DNA from: Tepidimonas aquatica
GTDB lineage: Bacteria; Pseudomonadota; Gammaproteobacteria; Burkholderiales; Burkholderiaceae_C
Direction of reading: 5' to 3'
Length of the DNA stretch: 64,000 nt
Assembly (NCBI RefSeq): GCF_007556585.1
Contig: NZ_VJNA01000001.1
Location: 62,001-126,000 of the forward strand
The stretch's first letter is position 1. Each line of letters starts with the position of its first letter. The notes below the pieces were generated by a model, which was not told where the DNA came from, did not search any database, and was given only the letters and a program-made list of their open reading frames with translations. The translations under genes and the position numbers were made by a program. Below, one piece after another: positions 19,134-30,722 of this stretch.

Positions 19134-20750
19134 TCAGGCGCTGTGGAACACCAGGCCAGCGTGCTCGCGCATCGCGTGGAAGCGGATCTTGGGCCAGTTG
19201 CCTTCCACCGCGCGCAGCGTGGCGGCGTGGTCGAGCAGAATGGCGGGCGCGTCCACGGCATCCCACGCCATGCGGTGGATGTTGGCGTCGATGAAGCGCT
19301 TCAGTTCCGCCTCGCCGCCGTTGTCGGGCGGGCAGGTCACCCAGCGTACCACGTGGTAAGGGCTGCCGCTGATGCGCGCCTTGACGCCGTACTCCGTCTC
19401 CAGCCGGTGCTGCACCACCTCGAACTGCAGCTGTCCCACCGCACCCAGCAGCAACACCGAGCCGACCATCGGCCGAAACACCTGGATCGCGCCTTCCTCG
19501 CCCAGTTGCTGCAGGCCGGCGCGCAACTGCTTGGTGCGCAGCGGGTCGGCCACCTCCACGCTGCGGATGATCTCGGGGGCAAAAAACGGCAGCCCCGTGA
19601 ACTGCAGCGCCTCGCCCTCGGTGAGCGTGTCGCCCAACTGCAGCAGGCCGTGGTTCGGGATGCCGATGATGTCGCCGGCGTAGGCCTCCTCCAGCAGCTC
19701 GCGCCGCTGCGACAGGAACGACACCACCGTGTTGGGCTTGAACTCCTTGCCGGTGCGGGTGATGCGCAGCTTCATGCCGCGCTCGAAGCGGCCGCTGGCC
19801 ACGCGCACGAAGGCCACGCGGTCGCGGTGCGCAGGGTCCATGTTGGCCTGGATCTTGAACACCACGCCGCTGAACTTGGGCTCGGTCGGCGCCACCTCGC
19901 GCTGCAGCGCGGGCTTCGGCCCCGGCGGCGGCGCCAGATCGACCAGCGCGTCCAGCACCTCCTTGACGCCGAAGTTGTTGATCGCCGAGCCGAAGAACAT
20001 CGGCGTCTGCGTGCCGGCCAGAAACGCCGCGTGCTCGAACGGCGGGGTGGCGCCATCGACCAGCTCCAGCTCGTCCAGCGCCTGCTGCCACTCCAGCCCA
20101 AAGCGCTGCGCGATGGCAGGGTTGTCGCGGCCAGCCAAAATCTCCTCGTCGCCGCCGCGGCGGTCTTCGCCGGGCGCAAAGACGCGCATCTGGTCGGCGC
20201 GGCGGTCCCACACGCCGTGGAACAGCTTGCCCATGCCGACCGGCCAGGTGAACGGCACCACCGTCATGCCCAGCTCGCGCTCGATCTCGTCCAGCAGATC
20301 CAGCGGTGCCTTGACCTCGCGGTCCATCTTGTTGATGAAGGTCAGAATCGGTGTGTTGCGCGCGCGGCAGACCTGCAGCAGCCGCCGCGTCTGCGGCTCC
20401 ACGCCGTTGCCGGCGTCGATCACCATCAGCGCCGCATCCACGGCGGTCAGCACGCGGTAAGTGTCCTCGCTGAAGTCCTGGTGGCCAGGGGTGTCCAGCA
20501 GGTTGATGACGCAGTCGCGGTACTCCATCTGCATGACCGAGCTGGCCACCGAGATGCCGCGCTGCTTTTCGATCTCCATCCAGTCACTGGTGGCGTGCCG
20601 CGCGGCCTTGCGCGCCTTGACGCTGCCGGCGATATGGATGGCGCCGGAAAACAGCAGCAGCTTTTCGGTCAGCGTGGTCTTGCCGGCGTCGGGGTGGGAG
20701 ATGATGGCAAACGTGCGCCGCCGGCGCACTTCGGAAGCAATGTCGGGCAT
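19134..20750 (-). CDS. prfC: Peptide chain release factor 3
   Basis: A 538-residue translational GTPase that recycles RF1 and RF2 from the ribosome. The GTPase motifs are SHPDAGKTTLTEK near the N-terminus, SDWMEIEKQRGIS (switch region), LDTPGH and INKMD. The C-terminal domain has LLLGAVGQLQFEVVQHRLE, typical of RF3. ATG 20750 is preceded 8 bases upstream by GATAAT on the minus strand and no ribosome binding site, so the mRNA may be leaderless. It diverges from the methyltransferase gene at 20814, and the two upstream regions are mirror images (see the inverted repeat at 20752-20813). Confidence 0.97.
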   Translation of the reverse strand: MPDIASEVRRRRTFAIISHPDAGKTTLTEKLLLFSGAIHIAGSVKARKAARHATSDWMEIEKQRGISVASSVMQMEYRDCVINLLDTPGHQDFSEDTYRVLTAVDAALMVIDAGNGVEPQTRRLLQVCRARNTPILTFINKMDREVKAPLDLLDEIERELGMTVVPFTWPVGMGKLFHGVWDRRADQMRVFAPGEDRRGGDEEILAGRDNPAIAQRFGLEWQQALDELELVDGATPPFEHAAFLAGTQTPMFFGSAINNFGVKEVLDALVDLAPPPGPKPALQREVAPTEPKFSGVVFKIQANMDPAHRDRVAFVRVASGRFERGMKLRITRTGKEFKPNTVVSFLSQRRELLEEAYAGDIIGIPNHGLLQLGDTLTEGEALQFTGLPFFAPEIIRSVEVADPLRTKQLRAGLQQLGEEGAIQVFRPMVGSVLLLGAVGQLQFEVVQHRLETEYGVKARISGSPYHVVRWVTCPPDNGGEAELKRFIDANIHRMAWDAVDAPAILLDHAATLRAVEGNWPKIRFHAMREHAGLVFHSA

Positions 20751-20751
20751 G

Positions 20752-20813
20752 GGGCGCGATTATCCGGCACGGCGCGTGCGTGGCCAGCGTGTCGGTGGCG
20801 CACAATCGCGCCC
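20752..20813. promoter_or_regulatory. Divergent prfC/rsmB-like promoter region with 10-bp mirror repeat
   Basis: GGGCGCGATT (20752-20761) and AATCGCGCCC (20804-20813) are perfect inverted copies, each directly before a start codon. Each carries a -10-like hexamer 7-8 bases before its ATG: GATAAT on the minus strand (20764-20759) for prfC and CACAAT (20801-20806) for the methyltransferase. Neither gene has a ribosome binding site. The repeat could be shared promoter sequence rather than an operator. Confidence 0.45.
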
Positions 20814-22169
20814 ATGGCACACCGGCACGCCTCACGCCCGACGCGCTCGTCAGCGCCCACGCCACCGCTGGCCTTGGCGGGCACCCTGTTGCAGCGCACC
20901 CTGCGGTTTGCTGAGCCGCCCGAGGCGGTGCTGGCGCGCACCCTGAGCGGCGCGAACCGCGTCGGCCAGCGCCTGCGCCACGCGCTGGCCGATGCCCTGT
21001 ACGGCGCGCTGCGCGCGCTGCCGCAGCTGCACTGGCGTTGGCAGCGCTTGCAGGGTGGCACGCCAGCCCCGCTGGACGTGGCGGCGTTGCGCGACGACGC
21101 GCCGGCGTGCCAGGCCCTGATGGCGCTGGCGTGGCCCATCGATGCGGCGCCGTGGCTGGCGCAGGCCGACGCCACGTCGGCCGAGGTGGTGGCCGAATGG
21201 CAAGCCCGGGCGCAAGCGGTGTCGCTGGACGACGCCCCCGAGGCGGTGCGCCTGGGGCTGCCCGAGTGGCTGGTGCCGCGCTTGCAGGCGCAGGTGGGTG
21301 GGGAGCTGCCGCTGCTGGCGGCGGCGCTGCGGGCCCCGGCGCCGGTGGACCTGCGGGTCAACCTCCTCAAGGCCCGCCCCGCCCAGGCGCGCGAGGCGCT
21401 GCAACAGGCGCTGGGCGGCACCGTGTCGACCACCCCGTACGCGCCGCACGGCCTGCGCCTGCCGGGGCGCACCCGGCTGTCGGGCGTGCCTGCTTACGAG
21501 CAAGGCTGGGTCGAGGTGCAGGACGAAGGCTCGCAACTGATCGTGGCGCTGGTCGGCGCACGGCGCGGCGAGACGGTGGTGGACTTTTGCGCCGGGGCCG
21601 GGGGCAAAACGCTGGCGCTGGGGGCCGAGATGCGCGACAGCGGCCGCCTGTACGCTTTCGACACGGTGGCGCGGCGGCTGCTGGCGCTGCCCGCGCGCCT
21701 GGCCCGTGCGGGGCTGACCAACGTGGTCACGATGCAACTGCGCGACGAGCAGGACGAGCGTCTGGAGCGCTTGGCGGGCAAGGTCGACCGTGTGCTGGTG
21801 GATGCGCCTTGCACGGGCCTGGGCACGGTGCGGCGTCACCCCGAGCTGCCGTGGCGGCACGACCCCGCCTCGGTGGCGCAACACGCCGCGCTGCAGCAGC
21901 GCATCGTGGCGGCCGCCGCACGCCTGGTGCGCCCCGGCGGCAGCCTGGTGTACGCCACCTGCAGCCTGCTGCGCGAAGAAAACGAAGACGTGGCCGCGGC
22001 GTTCACCGCCCACCATCCCGACTTTGTCGTGCAACCCGCCGCCGAGCGGCTGGCTGCGGCCCGCGTGCCGCAAGCGCAGGCGCTGGTGCAGGGGCCGTAC
22101 CTGCGTCTGTGGCCGCACCGCCACGGTTGCGATGGCTTTTTTGCCGCCGTGTGGCAGCGTCGCGGCTGA
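20814..22169 (+). CDS. RsmB/NOP-family RNA cytosine-C5 methyltransferase
   Basis: A 451-residue SAM-dependent m5C methyltransferase. After an N-terminal NusB-like or PUA-poor region of about 200 residues comes the catalytic domain: the SAM loop DFCAGAGGKTLAL, DAPCTGLGTVRRHPE with Cys333, and YATCSLLREENE with Cys383, the two cysteines that act in catalysis and product release. The N-terminus is not that of a typical RsmB located beside fmt, so it may be a second paralogue that modifies 16S or another RNA. ATG 20814 sits directly after the divergent promoter; the long upstream in-frame extension is a shadow of prfC. Confidence 0.88.
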   Translation: MAHRHASRPTRSSAPTPPLALAGTLLQRTLRFAEPPEAVLARTLSGANRVGQRLRHALADALYGALRALPQLHWRWQRLQGGTPAPLDVAALRDDAPACQALMALAWPIDAAPWLAQADATSAEVVAEWQARAQAVSLDDAPEAVRLGLPEWLVPRLQAQVGGELPLLAAALRAPAPVDLRVNLLKARPAQAREALQQALGGTVSTTPYAPHGLRLPGRTRLSGVPAYEQGWVEVQDEGSQLIVALVGARRGETVVDFCAGAGGKTLALGAEMRDSGRLYAFDTVARRLLALPARLARAGLTNVVTMQLRDEQDERLERLAGKVDRVLVDAPCTGLGTVRRHPELPWRHDPASVAQHAALQQRIVAAAARLVRPGGSLVYATCSLLREENEDVAAAFTAHHPDFVVQPAAERLAAARVPQAQALVQGPYLRLWPHRHGCDGFFAAVWQRRG

Positions 22170-22183
22170 CGGTGGCGCGACCG

Positions 22184-22272
22184 TGGTGCGGGTGGCGGGA
22201 CTCGAACCCGCACGGCCCGGTGGGGCCTCAGGATTTTAAGTCCTGTATGTCTACCGATTCCATCACACCCGC
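22184..22272 (-). tRNA. tRNA-Leu (anticodon TAA), CCA encoded
   Basis: Read on the minus strand from 22272, the acceptor stem GCGGGTG pairs with CACCCGC, followed by A and an encoded CCA (22186-22184). The anticodon stem CAGGA/TCCTG encloses the loop CTTAAAA with anticodon TAA. A long variable arm, as expected for tRNA-Leu, and the T arm GCGGGTTCGAGTCCCGC are present. It reads UUA codons, which are rare in this GC-rich genome. It lies between the methyltransferase and the acidic protein gene on the opposite strand to both. Confidence 0.96.
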
Positions 22273-22374
22273 GGTGCAGCGCGTCATTGTAGGCGCTGTG
22301 CGGGGGCACCCCGCCGCCGGGCGACGACCGCCCCGGGTCGTACAATGCGGCTTTTGACGTGATGGGTGGCGAGC

Positions 22375-22986
22375 ATGAGCCAGGACAACCCGCCTTTTGA
22401 GATCCACGTGCACGGCGACGTGCCCCTGCGCGACGACGTGGACTTTCCGCAGATCCAGGAGGCGCTGCGGCCCCTGTGGCAATACGTGGGCGCGCGCTCG
22501 CTGGTGGATGCGGCCACCAGCAACTACGAAGAAGAACCCGGCATCCGCTTCGACCCCAAGGCCCATCTGTTGCAGATGTGCTGGACCATCGAGGGCGACG
22601 ACGACTTTCGTCTGGCCATCGAAGAAGCGTGCATGGGCCTCAACGAAATCAGCGCCATGGGCGCGGCCATCGAGGTGTCGTTCTACGATCTCGAGTTCGA
22701 CGAAGACGAGGCCGAGCCTGGCACGGAAGCGCGCGACGACTTCCTGATGTGCTTCGTCGGCCCGACCCCGGCGGCCATCATGCAGGTGCAGCGTGACATG
22801 CTGGTGCACGACGTCGTGCAGTTGATGGAGCGCCATTTTGACGCCTCCGAGCTAGGGGGCGTCATCCAGGCCATCGATCAGCTGTTTGCCAACCGCTTCG
22901 ATGCCATGGTCAACTCGCTGCAGTTGGGCAAACCGCCGCGCGGCGGTGGCCATGGCGGGCCGCGCAAGCCGCGCCATTTGCACTGA
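22375..22986 (+). CDS. Uncharacterised acidic protein (possibly DUF6806)
   Basis: A 203-residue soluble acidic protein that starts MSQDNPPFEIHVHGDVPL. The body is rich in Asp and Glu (YDLEFDEDEAEPG), and the tail is Gly-, Arg- and His-rich (PPRGGGHGGPRKPRHLH), a possible metal- or nucleic-acid-binding end. It resembles a family conserved in Comamonadaceae that I recall as DUF6806; that name is from memory. TACAAT at 22341-22346 may be its -10 box. I use ATG 22375; a GTG at 22366 is an alternative. No function is known. Confidence 0.75.
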   Translation: MSQDNPPFEIHVHGDVPLRDDVDFPQIQEALRPLWQYVGARSLVDAATSNYEEEPGIRFDPKAHLLQMCWTIEGDDDFRLAIEEACMGLNEISAMGAAIEVSFYDLEFDEDEAEPGTEARDDFLMCFVGPTPAAIMQVQRDMLVHDVVQLMERHFDASELGGVIQAIDQLFANRFDAMVNSLQLGKPPRGGGHGGPRKPRHLH

Positions 22987-23111
22987 CCCTTGTTGGCACA
23001 CTGGCCCGGCCCGGTGCGGGCGGCCGTGGCCGCGCACGTGTCGGGCTGCACGTGCCTGCAGCGGCCGCACGCGCCACCACGTGTTCGGGTGGCACCGCAG
23101 CCACGTGCGGC

Positions 23112-24662
23112 TTACGCCGCCGCGATGGCGATGCCCTTGAACTCGCCGCGGGCGATGCGCTGGCGCCACTCGGCCGGGCCGGTTTCGTGCACGCTGGTGC
23201 CGGTGGCGTCCACCGCCACCGTGACCGGCATGTCGCGCACCTCGAACTCGTAAATCGCCTCCATGCCCAGGTCCTCAAACGCCACCACGCGCGCGCTCTT
23301 GATGGCTTTGGCCACCAGGTAGGCCGCGCCGCCCACCGCTATCAAGTAAGCGCTGCGGTTGTCGCGGATCGCCTCGATCGCCGCCGGCCCGCGCTCGCTT
23401 TTGCCGATCATCGCGATCAGGCCGGTTTGCTCCAGCATCATGCGCGTGAACTTGTCCATGCGCGTGGCGGTGGTGGGGCCGGCGGGGCCGACCACCTCGT
23501 CGCGCACCGGGTCCACCGGGCCCACGTAGTAAATCACGCGGTTGGTGAAGTCCACCGGCAGCTTCTCGCCCTTGGCCAGCATGTCGGCAATGCGCTTGTG
23601 CGCGGCGTCGCGGCCGGTCAGCATCTTGCCGTTCAGCAGCAGCTTGTCGCCCACCTTCCAGGTGGCCACTTCGTCTTTGGTCAGCGTGTCCAGGTTGACC
23701 CGGCGCGCGCTCTTCGTGTCGGGGGTCCAGGTGACCGCCGGCCAATCCTCCAGGCGCGGCGGCTCCAGCGTGGCCGGTCCGCTGCCGTCCAGGTGGAAGT
23801 GCACATGCCGCGTGGCGGCGCAGTTGGGGATCATCGCCACCGGCAGGCTGGCCGCATGCGTGGGGTAGTCCAGGATCTTGACGTCCACCACCGTGGTCAG
23901 GCCGCCCAGCCCTTGCGCGCCAATGCCCAGCGCGTTGACCTTATCGTACAGCTCCAGGCGCAGTTCCTCCACGCGGGTGAGCTTGTCACCCCGGCGTGCG
24001 CGGTCGATCAGGTCGTGGATGTCGACCGGCGCCATCAGCGCTTCCTTGGCCATCAGCATGGCTTTTTCGGGCGTGCCACCGATGCCGATGCCCAGGATCC
24101 CCGGCGGGCACCAGCCCGCGCCCATCGTCGGCACGGTCTTGAGCACCCACTCGACGATCGAGTCCGACGGGTTGAGCATCACCATCTTGGACTTGTTTTC
24201 CGAGCCGCCGCCTTTGGCGGCGCAGATCACCTCGATGCCGTCGCCGGGCACGATTTCGTAGTGCACCACGGCGGGCGTGTTGTCCTTGGTGTTTTTGCGC
24301 GCGCCGGCCGGGTCGGCCAGCACCGAGGCGCGCAGCGGGTTGTCGGGGTTGGTGTATGCGCGGCGCACCCCTTCGTTGACCATCTCCTGCACGCTCATCG
24401 TGGCGTCGGGCCAGGTCACGTTCATGCCGACCTTCAGGAACACCACGGCGATGCCGGTGTCTTGGCAAATCGGGCGGTGCCCCTCGGCGCTCAGGCGCGA
24501 GTTGGTCAGGATTTGCGCGATGGCGTCCTTGGCGGCGGGGCTTTGCTCACGCTCGTACGCCTTGCCCAAAGCCTGGATGTAGTCCAGCGGGTGGTAGTAG
24601 CTGATGTACTGGAAGGCGTCGGCGATCGACTGGATCAGGTCTTCCTGGCGAATGGCGGTCAT
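23112..24662 (-). CDS. Class I fumarate hydratase
   Basis: A 516-residue [4Fe-4S] fumarase of the FumA/FumB type, interconverting fumarate and malate in the TCA cycle. The N-terminal alpha domain has ICQDTG with Cys66, followed by GWCPPGILGIGIGGTPEKAMLMAKE and PNCAATRHVHF, which hold the other cluster cysteines. The beta domain follows in the same chain with GPTTATRMDKF and the C-terminal FKGIAIA. The length matches class I enzymes. Class I fumarases are oxygen-sensitive. It faces the DUF6806-like gene convergently. Confidence 0.96.
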   Translation of the reverse strand: MTAIRQEDLIQSIADAFQYISYYHPLDYIQALGKAYEREQSPAAKDAIAQILTNSRLSAEGHRPICQDTGIAVVFLKVGMNVTWPDATMSVQEMVNEGVRRAYTNPDNPLRASVLADPAGARKNTKDNTPAVVHYEIVPGDGIEVICAAKGGGSENKSKMVMLNPSDSIVEWVLKTVPTMGAGWCPPGILGIGIGGTPEKAMLMAKEALMAPVDIHDLIDRARRGDKLTRVEELRLELYDKVNALGIGAQGLGGLTTVVDVKILDYPTHAASLPVAMIPNCAATRHVHFHLDGSGPATLEPPRLEDWPAVTWTPDTKSARRVNLDTLTKDEVATWKVGDKLLLNGKMLTGRDAAHKRIADMLAKGEKLPVDFTNRVIYYVGPVDPVRDEVVGPAGPTTATRMDKFTRMMLEQTGLIAMIGKSERGPAAIEAIRDNRSAYLIAVGGAAYLVAKAIKSARVVAFEDLGMEAIYEFEVRDMPVTVAVDATGTSVHETGPAEWRQRIARGEFKGIAIAAA

Positions 24663-24742
24663 GGTGTGGCTCCAGTGCAGGGCGACGGGTCGGCCGCAGG
24701 TCAGGTCCGGCCGGCGGCCTGGTGCGGTGGCTGGCGGCGTGC

Positions 24743-25348
24743 TCAGTGCGCGCCGTCGTCCTCGTCACCCGGGTGGTGAATCAGTTTTTCGGTCAAGGCA
24801 ATGGCCAGGGCGCTGAGCAAAAACACCGCGTGGATGACGGTTTGCCACAGCAACACCTTGTCGGTGTAGTTGGCCGCGTTGATGAAGGTTTTCAGCAGGT
24901 GGATGCTGGAAATGCCGATGATGGCCGTGGCCAGCTTGACCTTCAACACCCCGGCGTTGACGTGGTTGAGCCACTCGGGCTGGTCGGGGTGGCCTTCCAG
25001 GCGCAAGCGGCTGACAAAGGTCTCGAAGCCGCCGACGATGACCATGATCAGCAGGTTGCTGATCATGACCACGTCGATCAGTGCCAGCACCACCAGCATG
25101 ATGATGGTCTCGTTGAGGCCGTCCAGCGGCGCGCTGGGCACGTAGCCGATGCTGGTGACGAGCTTTTCCAGTGCCACGCGGTTGCCAAACGCCGCCTCGA
25201 TCAGGTGCACCAGCTCCACCCAGAAGTGGTACACATACACCGTTTGGGCCACGATCAGGCCGATGTACAGTGGCAACTGCAGCCAGCGGCTGGCAAAGAT
25301 CAGCCGCGGCAGCGGGGCGATGGGTTTGAGGTGCTGGGGAGCTTGCAT
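24743..25348 (-). CDS. UPF0114/YqhA-family membrane protein
   Basis: A 201-residue inner-membrane protein with four helices. It carries the family blocks [39 protein letters not shown] and [19 protein letters not shown]. The start at ATG 25348 (MQAPQHLKP) removes an Arg-rich in-frame extension. On the minus strand TACAAT at 25389-25384 is a plausible -10 box. It lies 80 bases before the fumarase gene on the same strand and could be co-transcribed. The role of the family is unknown. Confidence 0.9.
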   Translation of the reverse strand: MQAPQHLKPIAPLPRLIFASRWLQLPLYIGLIVAQTVYVYHFWVELVHLIEAAFGNRVALEKLVTSIGYVPSAPLDGLNETIIMLVVLALIDVVMISNLLIMVIVGGFETFVSRLRLEGHPDQPEWLNHVNAGVLKVKLATAIIGISSIHLLKTFINAANYTDKVLLWQTVIHAVFLLSALAIALTEKLIHHPGDEDDGAH

Positions 25349-25520
25349 CGTGGGTCGACGCTGGGGTACAAAATGGACGCCCCATTGTAGTGGCTGGCGG
25401 GGCACGCGGCCCGAGGCCCGCTGCGTAAGGGCCTCGTCAGCGCGCAGCGGCACAGTAACCGATCATCAACCGCCCCGCGGTTTGTCCCGTTGTTTGTGTC
25501 ACCCGAGGAGTAACAACATC

Positions 25521-27515
<1,995 letters not shown>

Positions 27516-27568
27516 ACCCAGCTCCGCGCCGCCGGCCTCGTCGGGCGGCACCGGGGCGACCCACAAGC

Positions 27569-27600
27569 AAAAGCCCGCCATGGAGGCGGGCTTTCGTCGT
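27569..27600. terminator. Bidirectional Rho-independent terminator between acs and cytochrome c
   Basis: AAAGCCCGCC (27570-27579) pairs perfectly with GGCGGGCTTT (27585-27594) around a 5-base loop. Flanking A and T runs serve both strands. It sits between the convergent acs (ending 27515) and cytochrome c (ending 27657) genes. Confidence 0.9.
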
Positions 27601-27656
27601 TTAGGCCGGGCAAGGATCTGGCGCGGCGGCGCGTCCCGGGGCCAACGGGGCTCAGA

Positions 27657-27962
27657 TCACTTCAGGCTCAGCACCCACTGGGCCAGCTTCTTGGCTTCCG
27701 CGGCGCTGACCTGCGGGTTGGCCGGCATCGGGATCGCGCCCCACACGCCCGAGCCGCCTTTTTGGATCTTGGTGGCCAGCATGTCGACCGCCTTGGCATC
27801 GCCGGCGTATTTCTTGGCGACGTCCTTGTACGCGGGGCCGACGAGCTTTTTGTCGGTGGCGTGGCAGGCCATGCAGTTCTTGGCCTTGGCCAGGGCTTCG
27901 TCGGCCAGGGCGGGGCCGGCCACGGCAGCGGTGGCGGCGAGGATCAGCAGTGCGCGCTTCAT
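27657..27962 (-). CDS. Periplasmic cytochrome c-551/c-552-type protein
   Basis: A 101-residue class I c-type cytochrome. A Sec signal peptide ([20 protein letters not shown]) is followed by the heme motif CMACH at about residues 30-34. The axial Met is in [10 protein letters not shown], and the C-terminal helix [12 protein letters not shown] is typical of the small c-551 group. Such cytochromes carry electrons from the bc1 complex to terminal oxidases, and the cbb3 oxidase genes are a few kilobases away, so it is a candidate donor. On the minus strand TTGTGC and TAGAAT precede the gene. Confidence 0.95.
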   Translation of the reverse strand: MKRALLILAATAAVAGPALADEALAKAKNCMACHATDKKLVGPAYKDVAKKYAGDAKAVDMLATKIQKGGSGVWGAIPMPANPQVSAAEAKKLAQWVLSLK

Positions 27963-28004
27963 GGTGTGTTCCTCCAGGAGGGTTGACGGACGGTGTTCCG
28001 TGCC

Positions 28005-28032
28005 ATTCTAGCCTCGCCACCATACGGCACAA
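28005..28032 (-). promoter_or_regulatory. Possible sigma-70 promoter of the cytochrome c gene
   Basis: On the minus strand TTGTGC (28032-28027) and TAGAAT (28010-28005) are 16 bases apart. The -10 box lies about 42 bases before the ATG at 27962, and a clear GGAGG-type ribosome binding site stands in between (CCTCC on the plus strand). Confidence 0.5.
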
Positions 28033-28119
28033 TGCATGTTTACACCTTGTTGCAACGGATACTGAACGGGCGTAGGCGGTCGGTTGGACGGGCCCGGCGT
28101 GGTTTGGGAGAGAGATGCC

Positions 28120-28356
28120 ATGGCGCTGCTTGTGTTGGGTTTGGTCCTGGTGACGCTGAAGCTGCTGGCGTGGCCGCCGGTGGCCGACTGGGGCTGGACC
28201 TGGGTGCTGGCGCCGTTTGCGCTGGCGGCGTTGTGGTGGTGGTGGGCCGACTGGTCCGGCTACACGCGGCGCAAGGCCATGGAAAAGGAAGAGGCCCGCA
28301 AAGCCGCCCGTTTGGCCAAGGCCCGCAGCCAGCTGCGGCCGCCCAGTCAGCGTTGA
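28120..28356 (+). CDS. Small Trp-rich membrane protein (TIGR04438 type)
   Basis: A 78-residue protein with two closely spaced hydrophobic segments ([20 protein letters not shown] and [18 protein letters not shown]), then a basic, Ala- and Lys-rich tail ([20 protein letters not shown]) likely in the cytoplasm. The WWWWADW cluster matches the family described as small Trp-rich protein in Burkholderiales. GGGAGAGAG precedes ATG 28120. Function unknown. It may share a transcript with ilvD, 140 bases downstream. Confidence 0.85.
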   Translation: MALLVLGLVLVTLKLLAWPPVADWGWTWVLAPFALAALWWWWADWSGYTRRKAMEKEEARKAARLAKARSQLRPPSQR

Positions 28357-28496
28357 CCATGTTGGCCCGCAGCGTGCGCGGGTGCTGTTACCATCGTCGG
28401 GACGGTGCGGCGTACCTGCCAGCGCAGCCGATGCTTGCTCTCGCGGCGTGCGAGCCTGCACCCTGTCGTAGACCCCACCTCATCACCGCAAGCACC

Positions 28497-30356
28497 ATGC
28501 CCACCTACCGTTCCCGCACCACCACGCACGGCCGCAACATGGCTGGCGCGCGCGCCTTGTGGCGCGCCACCGGCATGAAGGACGGCGACTTCGACAAACC
28601 CATCATCGCGGTGGCCAACAGCTTCACGCAGTTCGTGCCGGGTCACGTGCACCTGAAGGACCTAGGTCAACTGGTGGCGCGCGAAATCGAAGCCGCCGGT
28701 GGGGTGGCCAAGGAGTTCAACACCATCGCGGTGGACGACGGCATCGCCATGGGGCACGATGGCATGTTGTACTCGCTGCCCAGCCGCGAGCTGATCGCCG
28801 ACAGCGTCGAGTACATGGTCAACGCGCACTGCGCGGATGCGTTGGTGTGCATCTCCAACTGCGACAAGATCACGCCCGGCATGCTGATGGCCGCGATGCG
28901 GCTCAACATCCCGGTGGTGTTCGTCTCCGGCGGCCCCATGGAGGCCGGCAAGGTGCGCCTGGCCGTGCCCGGCGAGCAGGCGGTGCAGATCAAAAAGCTC
29001 GACCTGGTCGACGCCATGGTCATGGCCGCCGACCCGCACGTGGACGACGCCACGGTGGCCGAGGTCGAGCGCTCGGCCTGCCCGACCTGCGGTTCGTGCT
29101 CGGGCATGTTCACCGCCAACTCGATGAACTGCCTGACCGAAGCGCTGGGCCTGAGCCTGCCGGGCAACGGCACGCTGCTGGCCACGCACGCCGACCGCGA
29201 GCAATTGTTCCGTCGCGCCGGGCGGTTGATCGTCGAGTTGGCGCGGCGCTACTACGAGCAGGGTGACGCGTCGGTGCTGCCGCGTGCGGTGGGCTTCAAG
29301 GCGTTCGAAAACGCCATGGCGCTGGACATTGCGATGGGCGGCTCCACCAACACCATCCTGCACCTGCTGGCGGTGGCTCAGGAAGCGGGCATTCCCTTCA
29401 CGATGGCCGACATCGACCGCCTGTCGCGTCAAATTCCGCAGCTGTGCAAGGTGGCGCCCAACACCAACAAGTACCACATCGAAGACGTGCACCGCGCCGG
29501 CGGCATCATGGGCATCCTGGGCGAGCTTGCGCGCGCCGGCAAGCTGCACCTGGATGTGCCGACCGTGCACAGCCCGACGCTGGGCGACGCGCTGCGCCAG
29601 TGGGACATCATGCAAACCCCCTCGGAAGAGGTGCGTACTTTCTACCGCGCTGGGCCAGCGGGCATCCCGACGCAGCAGCCGTTCAGCCAGGATACGCGTT
29701 GGCCGTCGCTGGATGATGACCGTCGCCAGGGCTGCATCCGTTCGGTCGAGCACGCGTACTCCGCCGAAGGGGGCTTGGCGGTGCTGTACGGTAACCTCGC
29801 CCCCAACGGTTGCGTGGTCAAAACCGCCGGCGTCGATGAAAGCATCCTGGTCTTTGAAGGGGTTGCGCATGTGGTCGAATCGCAGGACGAAGCGGTCGAG
29901 CACATCCTGGGCGACCGCGTCAAGCCAGGCGAGGTGGTGGTCGTGCGCTACGAAGGGCCGCGTGGTGGCCCCGGCATGCAGGAAATGCTGTACCCGACCT
30001 CGTACCTGAAGTCCAAGGGGTTGGGCAAGGTGTGCGCGCTGCTGACCGACGGGCGCTTTTCCGGCGGTACCTCGGGCCTGTCGATTGGTCACGTGTCGCC
30101 GGAAGCGGCGGCGGGCGGTCCGATTGGTCTGGTCCGTGACGGCGACCGCATCCGCATCGACATCCCCAACCGCCGCATCGACGTGCTGGTCAGCGACGAA
30201 GAACTGGCGCGCCGCCGCGCCGAGCAAGACCGGCTGGGCTGGAAGCCGGCCAAGCCGCGCGCGCGCAAGGTCTCGGCCGCGCTGCGTGCGTACGCGCTGC
30301 TTGCGCAAAGCGCCGACAAGGGCGCGGTGCGCGACCTGTCGCGTTTCGAGGGGTGA
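28497..30356 (+). CDS. ilvD: Dihydroxy-acid dehydratase
   Basis: A 619-residue Fe-S enzyme that converts dihydroxy acids to 2-oxo acids in valine, leucine and isoleucine synthesis. Cluster ligands are expected at Cys122 ([10 protein letters not shown]) and Cys195 ([11 protein letters not shown]). The later [20 protein letters not shown] is a family block. The start at ATG 28497 ([19 protein letters not shown]) is the normal N-terminus; the longer frame upstream has no homology. Confidence 0.97.
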   Translation: MPTYRSRTTTHGRNMAGARALWRATGMKDGDFDKPIIAVANSFTQFVPGHVHLKDLGQLVAREIEAAGGVAKEFNTIAVDDGIAMGHDGMLYSLPSRELIADSVEYMVNAHCADALVCISNCDKITPGMLMAAMRLNIPVVFVSGGPMEAGKVRLAVPGEQAVQIKKLDLVDAMVMAADPHVDDATVAEVERSACPTCGSCSGMFTANSMNCLTEALGLSLPGNGTLLATHADREQLFRRAGRLIVELARRYYEQGDASVLPRAVGFKAFENAMALDIAMGGSTNTILHLLAVAQEAGIPFTMADIDRLSRQIPQLCKVAPNTNKYHIEDVHRAGGIMGILGELARAGKLHLDVPTVHSPTLGDALRQWDIMQTPSEEVRTFYRAGPAGIPTQQPFSQDTRWPSLDDDRRQGCIRSVEHAYSAEGGLAVLYGNLAPNGCVVKTAGVDESILVFEGVAHVVESQDEAVEHILGDRVKPGEVVVVRYEGPRGGPGMQEMLYPTSYLKSKGLGKVCALLTDGRFSGGTSGLSIGHVSPEAAAGGPIGLVRDGDRIRIDIPNRRIDVLVSDEELARRRAEQDRLGWKPAKPRARKVSAALRAYALLAQSADKGAVRDLSRFEG

Positions 30357-30408
30357 AGCGCGCGGGCGCTGCCTGGGATCCGTTGCGCGTGTGCCGCTGA
30401 CCGCTGGG

Positions 30409-30642
30409 TCAGCCACCGAGTCGTCTGCGTGTCCATGCGGCACGCAGCGCGACGGACAGCACCAGCACCTCTTCCTGCCTCAGATCTGGGAGATGCTCCC
30501 GCAACCGCAATGGAACCTGCCGGTCCAGGGCGTGGCCATTGAGACCTTGCCCGGGGTCGAGCAACGGTGTGCACAAGACAAACGCCTCGTCGAAAATGGC
30601 ACGCAAGCGCGTGTTGTGCCGTCGTTCGGTGCCGGGGTGCAT
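30409..30642 (-). CDS. Small hypothetical protein between ilvD and lgt
   Basis: A 77-residue protein (MHPGTERRHNTRLRAIFDEAF...) without a recognised domain. It looks helical and soluble, with a basic end (RAAWTRRRLGG). The ribosome binding site GGAGGAG directly before ATG 30642 is among the best in the window and argues that it is real; an in-frame start at 30687 lacks one. It is oriented against ilvD and divergent from lgt. I recall similar short proteins in Comamonadaceae, without a known role. Confidence 0.6.
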   Translation of the reverse strand: MHPGTERRHNTRLRAIFDEAFVLCTPLLDPGQGLNGHALDRQVPLRLREHLPDLRQEEVLVLSVALRAAWTRRRLGG

Positions 30643-30722
30643 GCTCTCCTCCGTCTGCCCGTTGAGTGGGTACGCGGCAGCCATCATACGACGGCGGCGC
30701 CGCGATGGGTTAGCATCGCGCC

